Shown: positions 1-6,498, counted from the first letter of the stretch. The stretch is DNA of 6,499 nucleotides from an uncultured Terrimonas sp. (GCA_946886925.1 CAMPJQ010000166.1:1-6499), one strand, 5' to 3'. Made by a program: numbers and translations. The notes: generated by a model from the sequence alone, not told the origin.

Positions 1-662
1 ACCGTCATTTTTTCGCCACCTTCAAATACGGTTCCCTTGATCAAAAAAGGTTTAAACTTAATAGCCCTGAACTTTCCGTAACGGGTTTTGATGGTTTCCT
101 TTCCAATGTAGCGTATGTAAATATCATGCATCTCATCATCGAGAAACACGCTGAGGTTGATCTTATCGTTTGGCTTGTATTTTGAAAAGTCAATATTACG
201 GGCATAATATACAGCGCTTATGATGTCCTGTATACAATCGGGCGCTTTAAAAACTCCCGTTGTGGTAACCACACTTTTTGCCTCATGGTTAAAACTGGCG
301 TTCTCGTATTTTTTATAATTTCCTTCCTGCACATTTCGTATAAAACGATAGGGTTTAAGCGTTGCCGTATCCATATAGGTCTCGTAACTGTCGCTCACTT
401 TATATATCCAGTCGTAAGAGGAATTGGACCTCCCTTCGCCCACGGCATGATAAACTGGTTTACCGTTATAATTTTCCAGTTTTGCATTAAAAGTAGCTGT
501 GCCTGCATCAACATATAAGCCTACTACATTATAAAACACCTTAAGCGTTATACTTTCGCCGGAAGAAAAACTCGTGTTCCTGATCCCGCAAAAATCACTA
601 TCAGCGCTTAGCTGTACGCTGATCAATACCGATAAAAGGGTACTAATGATTTTTCGCCTCAT
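1..662 (-). CDS. DUF3108 domain-containing envelope protein (3' end outside window)
   Basis: My translation of the minus strand from ATG 662 to the left edge gives 220 uninterrupted residues; the C-terminus lies outside the window. The protein opens with a basic-hydrophobic signal peptide (MRRKIISTLLSVLISV), and mature sequence probably begins near the ADSDFCGIRN stretch. The rest is the beta-rich DUF3108 pattern: GESITLKVFYNVVGLYVDAG early, SSYDWIYKVSDSYETYMD in the middle, then PDCIQDIISAVYYARNIDF, and RYGKFRAIKFKP followed by EGGEKMTV near the edge. Bacteroidota family members are usually about 250-270 residues, so roughly 40 are missing. The function of DUF3108 is not established; export to the periplasm or outer-membrane face is inferred from the signal peptide. 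Its start overlaps the stop of the upstream membrane-protein gene by 4 bases (ATGA), which indicates one operon with translational coupling. Family call is firm; role is unknown. Confidence 0.9.
   Translation of the reverse strand, partial: MRRKIISTLLSVLISVQLSADSDFCGIRNTSFSSGESITLKVFYNVVGLYVDAGTATFNAKLENYNGKPVYHAVGEGRSNSSYDWIYKVSDSYETYMDTATLKPYRFIRNVQEGNYKKYENASFNHEAKSVVTTTGVFKAPDCIQDIISAVYYARNIDFSKYKPNDKINLSVFLDDEMHDIYIRYIGKETIKTRYGKFRAIKFKPFLIKGTVFEGGEKMT
659..662 (-). promoter_or_regulatory. ATGA stop-start overlap (translational coupling)
   Basis: On the minus strand the bases 662 to 659 read ATGA. ATG (662-660) starts the DUF3108 gene and TGA (661-659) ends the membrane-protein gene in another frame. 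Such overlaps usually mean that the ribosome ending one gene reinitiates on the next, so the two proteins are probably made together. The overlap is seen directly; coupling is inferred. Confidence 0.8.
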
Positions 663-1627
663 TGCTTAATATTAAATATTTTATGTGTTATGGCAAGCAA
701 ACCACCTGCCAAAGCCGGTAATACCAGGTTGACAAGCCATATACCCATAGACGCTGCATAGATCCCCACTGTGTTTACACTGAAAGTTTGAAAGAGCAGG
801 ATGCCTGCTTTACCTCTTATACCCAGTTCAAGCAATGCCATAGTAGGAACAAACGCTAATATAAGATATAATACACTTATTAACCAGAAAGCGTTCCACC
901 ATCCTGTGTGTACATGCATCACCTCCAGCAGCAATATATACTGGAAAAGGAATACAAGATAACGCAAGGCCGACAGTGATAACACTCTTAACAAAATTGT
1001 AACACTCACCGTCTGTAAAATCATAAAATGCTGCAACCATTTTTCAGGCAATCTTATTTTTCGTGCCGCACTCACTATCCAGCCTAACCGAAAATACAGG
1101 CAACCGCCAAACAGGGTTATTGCACATATACCCGCCTGCGCCGTTCCATACCAGCCGGTTGCATCCTGCCTAATAAATAAAAGGCCCAGGCTGCCAAAAA
1201 ACAAAGTAACGAGCAACTGGCTAAAGCTGCAAACAACAGCCAGCGATACCGAACGCGCCCGCTTTCCTTCACCTACATACAATGCACGCCCGCTGTACTC
1301 ACCTATGCGATTGGGTGTGTTAATGCCAATAGCCAGTCCGCCTAAAACCGATTTTAAAGCATGCTTTAGTGAGATCGCTTCCAAAGGACGCAAAAGCAGT
1401 TTCCATTTACCTGCTTCAATGAGCCAGTTAAAGAATACCAGCGCAACAGCCAGCCAGCATTTCCATGCCTGCGAACCATATATGGCGTCTCTGATATGTT
1501 GCAAAGACCGGTGAAGATCGGGCTGCTGCAGCAATTGCCGGTAAATGCTATAGCTCAGAACTATAAACAATACCGGCCCTATTACCCGGTTGAGGAATAT
1601 TTTGATACTTTTGTTTGGTACAAGCAT
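659..1627 (-). CDS. UPF0104 / lysylphosphatidylglycerol synthase transmembrane-domain protein (flippase-like)
   Basis: This is a polytopic inner-membrane protein of about 322 residues with roughly 8 hydrophobic segments. It matches the membrane half of MprF-type proteins (UPF0104, AglD-like). There is no soluble aminoacyl-transferase domain, so a lipid-flipping or lipid-handling role is more likely than lysyl-PG synthesis; the substrate is unknown. Family motifs are visible: P105-N-R107-I-G109-E110-YSG-R114 after the third hydrophobic stretch, and P261-TMALLE267-L-G269-I-R271 near the C-terminus. I chose ATG 1627 (MLVPNKSIKIFLNR). An in-frame ATG at 1735 would put about 30 atypical residues in front and overlap the ruvC active-site codons; ATG 1645 is a close alternative. 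A TTGTTTTG box at 1650-1657, one mismatch from TAnnTTTG, would suit a start at 1627. It is divergent from ruvC and is followed by the DUF3108 gene with a 4-base overlap. Confidence 0.88.
   Translation of the reverse strand: MLVPNKSIKIFLNRVIGPVLFIVLSYSIYRQLLQQPDLHRSLQHIRDAIYGSQAWKCWLAVALVFFNWLIEAGKWKLLLRPLEAISLKHALKSVLGGLAIGINTPNRIGEYSGRALYVGEGKRARSVSLAVVCSFSQLLVTLFFGSLGLLFIRQDATGWYGTAQAGICAITLFGGCLYFRLGWIVSAARKIRLPEKWLQHFMILQTVSVTILLRVLSLSALRYLVFLFQYILLLEVMHVHTGWWNAFWLISVLYLILAFVPTMALLELGIRGKAGILLFQTFSVNTVGIYAASMGIWLVNLVLPALAGGLLAITHKIFNIKQ
1606..1613 (+). promoter_or_regulatory. Candidate Bacteroidota -7 element for ruvC
   Basis: TACTTTTG matches the Bacteroidota -7 consensus TAnnTTTG exactly. 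Transcription would begin around 1617-1620 and give a leader of about 30 bases before the proposed ruvC TTG start at 1647. No good TTG-type -33 box lies at the usual 19-21 bp upstream; the nearest TTG, at 1590, is only 13 bp away. The element would sit inside the first codons of the divergent membrane-protein gene. Only the 8-base match is seen; promoter function is inferred. Confidence 0.35.
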
Positions 1628-1646
1628 TATTTTAAAGCGGTTCATT

Positions 1647-2222
1647 TTGCAAAACAACAGCCAGATCATTTTAGGCATCGACCCCGGCACCCTTGTAATG
1701 GGGTACGGGGTTATTGCTGTAAACGGCAGAGCCATTCAATTATTGGAAATGGATGCCATAAAACTATCGGCTAAAAAAGATCACTACGAAAGATTGCACA
1801 TTATACAACAAAGAATAGTTACCATCATCAGTACTTTTCATCCCCAGCATTTTGCTATTGAAGCTCCTTTTTTCGGAAAAAATGTACAAAGCATGCTTAA
1901 GCTGGGGCGGGCGCAGGGCGTTGCCATTGCCGTGGCCATGCAGGCGGGCATACCCGTAACCGAGTATTCACCCAGGAAAATCAAACAGTCCATTACAGGT
2001 AATGGCAATGCAGATAAGGAGCAGGTATGGAAAATGCTGCAACGGATCACCAATCTGCCATCCGCTTCTCCGGCTTTTGACGCTTCGGACGCATTGGCCG
2101 TAGCGGTTTGCCACCAGTTTCAAATGACTTCGCCCCTGCAGGATAAACAATCCAAAACAGAACGGAGGACAAAAAGCAGTTGGGAAAATTTCGTAACCAA
2201 TAATCCGGGTCGTATAAAATAA
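1647..2222 (+). CDS. ruvC: Crossover junction endodeoxyribonuclease RuvC (Holliday-junction resolvase)
   Basis: RuvC is the dimeric, Mg-dependent nuclease that cuts Holliday junctions in the RuvABC pathway of recombination and repair, acting in the cytoplasm on DNA. All four acidic catalytic residues are present: D12 in LGIDPGT, E72 in FAIEAPFFGKN, and D145 and D148 in the DASDALAVAVCH motif. The family block with R/K residues (YSPRKIKQSITGNGNADKEQV) is intact. From TTG 1647 the protein is about 191 residues (MQNNSQIILGIDPGT), close to the family's 170-190. The frame is open back to TTG 1590, but that would add 19 hydrophobic residues not seen in RuvC, and a possible -7 box at 1606-1613 lies downstream of it. 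No ATG exists in frame upstream of the first motif, so a TTG or ATT start is needed. A basic tail (KTERRTKSSWENF and on) follows the fold, as in Bacteroidota homologues. No ruvA or ruvB is adjacent. Confidence 0.96.
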   Translation: MQNNSQIILGIDPGTLVMGYGVIAVNGRAIQLLEMDAIKLSAKKDHYERLHIIQQRIVTIISTFHPQHFAIEAPFFGKNVQSMLKLGRAQGVAIAVAMQAGIPVTEYSPRKIKQSITGNGNADKEQVWKMLQRITNLPSASPAFDASDALAVAVCHQFQMTSPLQDKQSKTERRTKSSWENFVTNNPGRIK

Positions 2223-2579
2223 CCGGGATGAAACGGTAGCCACCTATTATCGCTCCTTTTAATATGCAGCCGCAAACAGAATATCTTTTTTATTGATGCA
2301 AATAAGTAAACAACGTTTGATCAGTAGCGGAAGTCCGGTATGGCGGCCGTTTTACCCACCTGCTAAATTTACTTCTGCACTAAATTAATTTTTATTATAT
2401 TCACTATCTTATATGGCTCCTGTTAATTTTAGATTCCTGCTCTGCGAAAATATACACTCCAATATTACTGATTGATATCCGATATCTACAATCATCTGTT
2501 CTTACAATAAACCCGCGCAGGAAGATACAGCGCCTCAGGATAAATACCGCTCTATTTTTTACACTGTAAACTTTTATCT
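2223..2579. other. AT-rich intergenic region without a convincing gene
   Basis: These 357 bases separate ruvC from the unknown 319-residue gene. Frames are broken by frequent stops; the longest ATG frame I found is 30 codons (2296-2388) and resembles nothing. I see no tRNA, no strong hairpin followed by a T-run, and no perfect TAnnTTTG box. Near matches are AACGTTTG (2312-2319) and TATTTTTT (2553-2560), each one base off. The promoter of the downstream gene must lie here but cannot be placed. The spacer also separates conserved genes on the left from accessory-looking genes on the right. Confidence 0.6.
2474..2486. repeat. Short palindromic dyad GATATC-C-GATATC
   Basis: Two copies of the self-complementary hexamer GATATC are separated by one C, so the 13 bases are both a direct and an inverted repeat. 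ATT on the left and AAT (after three bases) on the right extend the partial symmetry. It lies about 95 bp upstream of the 2580 start, a position where an operator could act, but it is short and AT-rich and chance is a real alternative. Confidence 0.3.
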
Positions 2580-3539
2580 ATGCCCATTTTTCAATCAAAA
2601 AGCGGCTCTCTTTTTAACCAGGCAGCCTGGGAACAAAACCTGCTGGAAGGAAATCAGCCTAAATCATTTTTAGAAAGTGCTGATGAAGCATCTAACCAGT
2701 TCATTCTTTTGCAATTGTCAGACGGTGATAAAAGGGTGCTCAATACTACCGAAGTGGTGCCCAAACTAAAGGGAACGGAAAAACCCGACATTAATATGCT
2801 GCTCGACTTTGAGGGCTTTAAAATCGGCTCCAATGAAAATATTGACCCTAAAACAAAAGCTACTTTACAATTAAAGGTAGGACAGGAACACAAAATTACA
2901 GGACTGGAAAAACTCTTTTATTGCATTAACGGCGGGTTGGACCTCTATAATGAAGTGAAAAGAAAAAGAGCAGAACCCAAGGATTTTAAACAAAGCACGG
3001 AAACCGCTTTAGGGAATAAGCCCATTTCTTTGCCGGGTGGCGTAGGACAAATTTCATTAAATGTGGTTAAGCACGATGAGCCGAAATGGTGGCAGAAAAT
3101 ATTTTCTTTTGCAAAATCCGACTCCGCAAAAAACCTGATGTCTTTAATTGGCTTCGGTGGCATCACGGAAGTAGCTGTTAATTCCATTGCAGGCATGCTG
3201 GATAATCTTTTCGATAAGGAACCTGAAATCCTTTTTCAAAGCCAGGCAGTAAAATTAAGCTTCACTCAGGCGGGAAAGGAAGAACTGGGCGGCGATCTGT
3301 CAACCGTTAAAGTGAGTTGCCTGAATCCAGGGCTATGGGTAATGGCCCGTAAAACGGATTACGACACCATCCTTAGCGCCAACCCTGTTTACTATTCTGG
3401 ATTTGGTATTCTGGCGCCCGATGGTATGAGCGAAATAGATGCTTTACAGGATAGCGGCAATAACCCATTCTCAAAAATTACTTATGCTATCATAAAGGCC
3501 AAGATCAAAGAAGTTGATCTGAAAGAAAGTGTTTTTTAA
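2580..3539 (+). CDS. Hypothetical protein, 319 residues, unrecognised
   Basis: I do not recognise this family. The frame is long, has an ATG start and shows ordinary amphipathic composition with Lys-rich strands and helices, so it is very likely a real gene. There is no signal peptide or clear transmembrane helix at the N-terminus, which suggests a cytoplasmic product. The first ~115 residues look like a beta-rich unit (FILLQLSDGDKRVL, KATLQLKVGQEHKITGLEKL). A Lys-rich linker follows (about 125-145). Next comes WWQKIFSFAK (170-179), then a glycine-containing hydrophobic stretch (186-207, with GFGGI) that could be a buried helix or a membrane-binding segment. The last ~100 residues again alternate like beta strands (AVKLSFTQAG, STVKVSCLNPGLWVMA, VYYSGFGILAP). 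No Shine-Dalgarno sequence is visible before ATG 2580. It converges on the trypsin-fusion gene with 68 bp between the stops; no strong terminator hairpin is visible there. Confidence 0.78.
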   Translation: MPIFQSKSGSLFNQAAWEQNLLEGNQPKSFLESADEASNQFILLQLSDGDKRVLNTTEVVPKLKGTEKPDINMLLDFEGFKIGSNENIDPKTKATLQLKVGQEHKITGLEKLFYCINGGLDLYNEVKRKRAEPKDFKQSTETALGNKPISLPGGVGQISLNVVKHDEPKWWQKIFSFAKSDSAKNLMSLIGFGGITEVAVNSIAGMLDNLFDKEPEILFQSQAVKLSFTQAGKEELGGDLSTVKVSCLNPGLWVMARKTDYDTILSANPVYYSGFGILAPDGMSEIDALQDSGNNPFSKITYAIIKAKIKEVDLKESVF

Positions 3540-3607
3540 AATGCTAAGGGTGTATCTGCCAGAATCGTGATGTGAACAGTGACTTTCGTTGCAGCGTAAC
3601 AAAATGT

Positions 3608-5338
3608 TTATAATGTGATCGCATTTTTTATTGCCTGTATCCACATGCCTTCATTGGCCTGGTATGTTCCGGATTTACCGTGTAACCTGGGCATTTCTTC
3701 GCTGCCGGCATGGTGCAGCCCCATCAACTCCCATTGCTGGTTAAAAACCGGACTGCCGGAACTGCCGCCCGTTGTGGGTGTACGGTAATGAATGCGCGGG
3801 TCTTCATAATCCAGTAACAAGTTGTCCTGGAATGACAACTGCAGCGTGCCTCCTGCGGGATGGCCAATAATATAGACCCTTTCCTCCAACGGCGTATTAT
3901 CCTGAATAGCAGGTAGTCTTTTTGCCAGCGGATAAAAAGCAATGTCGTTTGTCAATGCTTTTAGTATAGCCATACTTGGTTCATCAAAACGCAATACGGA
4001 AGCGTCTAACGAGCTACTTGGCGACGACCACAATACTTCTGCTATGCGGAGCTCGGCAGCGCCTTTGTCTAACACTTCAAAAGTTACAACAACCTCATCG
4101 GGATGAAGTGATTTTTCCGCGGCATCATTGCTTACTACATGGGCGTTGGTTATCAACAACAATTCCTCTCCCAGGCTTTCATGCAAATCAACTCCTCTTA
4201 CCAAAAAACCGGTGCCAAATCCTTTGGTGGCATCCCTGCCTATTCTGGCAATAGCCATACAACGGCTTGCGCCGGTCATATACCACCTGTAGGTTTTAAA
4301 GGAATCTTCGCCAAAAACTTTTTCCAGTTGTGGGGTCTGTTTATTCGCCGATGATTTTCCCTTTATACTGGCATACGCAGTGGAAATATATGCTTCCATC
4401 TTGGCCTGCTCCTGCAGCATTCCTGTGTCTATTGTAAAACTTCCCCCTTCCCGCTCCAGCAGTGCAGCCTGCAATAGGGGAAGTACCATCTGACCCGCCT
4501 CCGAATGCATATCCAACCGCCATATTTCTTTCATTTGTCTTAGCATGCTTGCCACTTCAAAGGCATCTACAGCGGGCATGCGCAGATAGCCGCTTAACCA
4601 ATGCATAGCTTCCTCCGGTTTTTGCAGTGCAACACATGCCTCGCATGCCGTGGCAAATTGCCATATAGTGGCTTCCCTGTCATCGTAACGTTGCTGAATT
4701 AGCGTAAGTATAGATTGGGCAAGCTCCTGGTCATTGGGCCACGCGGGGGCTTCTATTCCTTCGGATTTTGCCCGCTGCACAAGCGCCACTACGTTAATGC
4801 CATGCCATAAAGCGGTTTCAGGGGCAGCGTTGTACACAGCCCGGTAAGCGTCAATGGCCTGCCGGATAAAATCTGCCTTACGTGCATTATCATTTCCTGC
4901 GTTAACAAATAACTGTTTGTATATCCGCCCAAGCAAGCCCCTTGATTCCATGTTTTCTTTTGCGGCTTTTGCATCCTTGTTATCTGCTTCGCCTGTTTCA
5001 GCGATCAACTGGTTTAGTACTGCCAGGGCAGCAGTGTAATTTCCCTGATCAATGAGCGATTGGGCATACTGCCGTTGTATAGTAAATGAAGCCCTGCCGG
5101 TTTGAATGAGCACATCTGCTACCCCCTGCATTTGTGTAAACATTCTTTTATTGCGCAGGTACTGCAATATCTTTTCGCCTTCGGCTGATGGGAATGCATC
5201 GTTTGATCCGTACAGAGACAGGATCAGCTCCTCGCACAACGCTGAGGCGCTTTTCTTATCCATCCTGTCTAACCTTTCCTTGATGCGGGAAGCGGTAGTA
5301 TTTGCATCTAAAGACATCTTTGCATTTTTAATAGTCAT
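3608..5338 (-). CDS. Trypsin-like serine protease with TRAFs-binding/DUF4071-like helical N-terminal half
   Basis: This 576-residue protein has two parts. Residues about 10-300 are all-helical and TPR-like; LLGRIYKQLF (135-144) followed by AIDAYRAVYNAAPETALWHGINVVAL (161-186) resembles the TRAFs-binding (DUF4071) domain known from MAP3K-type proteins and bacterial signalling fusions. A linker (about 300-345) leads to a chymotrypsin-fold protease at about 346-576. Its motifs are GFGTGFLV (373-380), catalytic H400 in TNAHVV, D445 in LDASVLRF and S527 in GGSSGSPVF, then LMGLHHAGS. The triad is complete, so the enzyme should be active. The motif after the serine resembles V8-type glutamyl endopeptidases, so acidic P1 preference is possible. 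No signal peptide is present: a cytoplasmic, regulated protease is inferred. ATG 5338 is preceded directly by AAAAGGA, too close for a normal ribosome site; ATG 5317 is an alternative. It lies 68 bp downstream of the amidase gene on the same strand, probably in one operon. Confidence 0.92.
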   Translation of the reverse strand: MTIKNAKMSLDANTTASRIKERLDRMDKKSASALCEELILSLYGSNDAFPSAEGEKILQYLRNKRMFTQMQGVADVLIQTGRASFTIQRQYAQSLIDQGNYTAALAVLNQLIAETGEADNKDAKAAKENMESRGLLGRIYKQLFVNAGNDNARKADFIRQAIDAYRAVYNAAPETALWHGINVVALVQRAKSEGIEAPAWPNDQELAQSILTLIQQRYDDREATIWQFATACEACVALQKPEEAMHWLSGYLRMPAVDAFEVASMLRQMKEIWRLDMHSEAGQMVLPLLQAALLEREGGSFTIDTGMLQEQAKMEAYISTAYASIKGKSSANKQTPQLEKVFGEDSFKTYRWYMTGASRCMAIARIGRDATKGFGTGFLVRGVDLHESLGEELLLITNAHVVSNDAAEKSLHPDEVVVTFEVLDKGAAELRIAEVLWSSPSSSLDASVLRFDEPSMAILKALTNDIAFYPLAKRLPAIQDNTPLEERVYIIGHPAGGTLQLSFQDNLLLDYEDPRIHYRTPTTGGSSGSPVFNQQWELMGLHHAGSEEMPRLHGKSGTYQANEGMWIQAIKNAITL

Positions 5339-5406
5339 TCCTTTTAATCTAAAAGAAACTGTGGTGTTATAACATTACGGCAAAACTCAACAGGAATCAA
5401 TATGTT

Positions 5407-6498
5407 TTATTTATTCGTTTCAAAATGAGGTATTTCTTCATAAGGCTCATCTTCATGTGCGGCGTCCATAGGTTCAGGCAAAAATGCGTCTAACTGATCT
5501 TCTGAGTTCAGTTCCATATCAGCGTTTTCAAGTATGCTTTTCGGTTCCATTTCCGGTTTGGCAAACCGGGGTACAAATACAGGCGCCTGAACGTCGGCAA
5601 TGAGCATGTTCCAGTCGAATGCAGGACCAATATCCCACTTCCCGGTTGGCCGATAGTTAATATGTGACACGATTCCTTTAAACGAAAGGACTTCTTCCGT
5701 AGACTGGTATCGCTGGGGTTCAGGCAGGAAAGCCCTTGGAATATTATATTGCGCGGTAAGATAGCGGAGCAGTATTACCAGGCTTTCCATTTGTTCACCG
5801 GTAAACGAGGCATAATAGGGTTGCCCACGAAAAGGCGCTTCAATTTTTTGATAGGCGGCCATTTCATCTAATGAACAATACACATCAGCCGGACCCTCCC
5901 TGCCTTGTGCATCTCTTTGCCTGGAATAATACGTTTCGAGATTACCGTTCCGCTCAGTTAAATAACCATAGTTCGACAACTCTATTCCTATGGTGCACTT
6001 ATCCTGCGCATTGCCTGTACCTTCATTGCCTATGCCTTTGCCAATATGGCCCGACCAGTATTTTGAAGAAAACAACTGGTAGATCATACCATTTCTGCCA
6101 ATTACAAAAGCTACGGAAACATGGTAATTGTCCCTGGTAAGTGCCGACAAATCGGAACGAAGCTGCCCTGCCGTAAAATGCACTACAATCCGATGTTTGG
6201 GATGCTCCACAGCATAGTAATATCTTGAACGGTTTTTAGCAGTAGTAAGCATCCCGTTTAAAACAATATCTTCTCCTTTAACAGGAATGGATATTTTATT
6301 AAAAGCATATTCGCCATTATTTCCGGTTTGGAGTAAATTTTCTTCCAGGTGAAAGAGCGAAGTAAAACGCATGGGAGTAGATTTTAGAATGCCAAAAATT
6401 CCGTACACGGTAAATTCATCGAACATAAAATCAGGCGAACGGAACAATGTTACCGGTATGGCCAATAGAAAAGTAAGCAAAATATAAATGAAATGCAA
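5407..6498 (-). CDS. N-acetylmuramoyl-L-alanine amidase (Amidase_2, zinc-dependent), possibly partial at 5' end
   Basis: The product should cleave the bond between N-acetylmuramic acid and L-alanine in peptidoglycan. The Amidase_2/T7-lysozyme fold spans about residues 65-305 (numbering from TTG 6498). Predicted zinc ligands are H107 (IVVHFTAG), H279 (GIVSHINYRP) and D289 (GKWDIGPAFDW). K287 matches the T7 lysozyme catalytic lysine, with a two-residue longer spacing. Other hallmarks are NYHVSVAFVIGRNGMIYQL (124-142), YWSGHIG (147-153) and IGIELSNYGYL (170-180). An extra segment at about 181-235 separates the core motifs. The C-terminus (about 315-363) is strongly acidic and probably disordered. 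The start is uncertain: the frame is open to the window edge and begins with a hydrophobic stretch (HFIYILLTFLLAIPVTLF), which could be a membrane anchor of a longer protein or upstream non-coding DNA. ATG 6426 and ATG 6372 (MRFTSLFHLEEN) are alternatives and would make a protein without a signal peptide. The trypsin-fusion gene follows after 68 bp. Confidence 0.9.
   Translation of the reverse strand: MHFIYILLTFLLAIPVTLFRSPDFMFDEFTVYGIFGILKSTPMRFTSLFHLEENLLQTGNNGEYAFNKISIPVKGEDIVLNGMLTTAKNRSRYYYAVEHPKHRIVVHFTAGQLRSDLSALTRDNYHVSVAFVIGRNGMIYQLFSSKYWSGHIGKGIGNEGTGNAQDKCTIGIELSNYGYLTERNGNLETYYSRQRDAQGREGPADVYCSLDEMAAYQKIEAPFRGQPYYASFTGEQMESLVILLRYLTAQYNIPRAFLPEPQRYQSTEEVLSFKGIVSHINYRPTGKWDIGPAFDWNMLIADVQAPVFVPRFAKPEMEPKSILENADMELNSEDQLDAFLPEPMDAAHEDEPYEEIPHFETNK

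Noticed and set aside
285..518. A 77-codon plus-strand frame
   Set aside because: It lies antisense within the DUF3108 coding sequence, whose minus-strand translation gives a recognisable family pattern over the whole stretch.
2328..2340. CGGA-AG-TCCG inverted repeat considered as a ruvC terminator
   Set aside because: The loop would be two bases with a four-pair stem, there is no adjacent T-run, and it lies over 100 bp past the ruvC stop.
2296..2388. A 30-codon ATG frame in the spacer downstream of ruvC
   Set aside because: It is short, has no recognisable domain, ribosome site or clear promoter, and is expected by chance in a spacer of this length.
3580..3600. A possible hairpin (GTTGC-AGC-GTAAC) between the convergent stops
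   Set aside because: It has only five pairs including a G-T wobble, and no T-run follows on either strand, so a terminator cannot be supported.
3976..4354. Two overlapping plus-strand frames antisense to the protease domain
   Set aside because: They cover the region encoding the catalytic His and Asp of the trypsin domain on the minus strand and show no domain of their own.
5871..6140. An 89-codon plus-strand frame rich in His, Cys and Tyr
   Set aside because: It is antisense to the core of the amidase; its odd composition reflects the complementary strand of conserved coding DNA.
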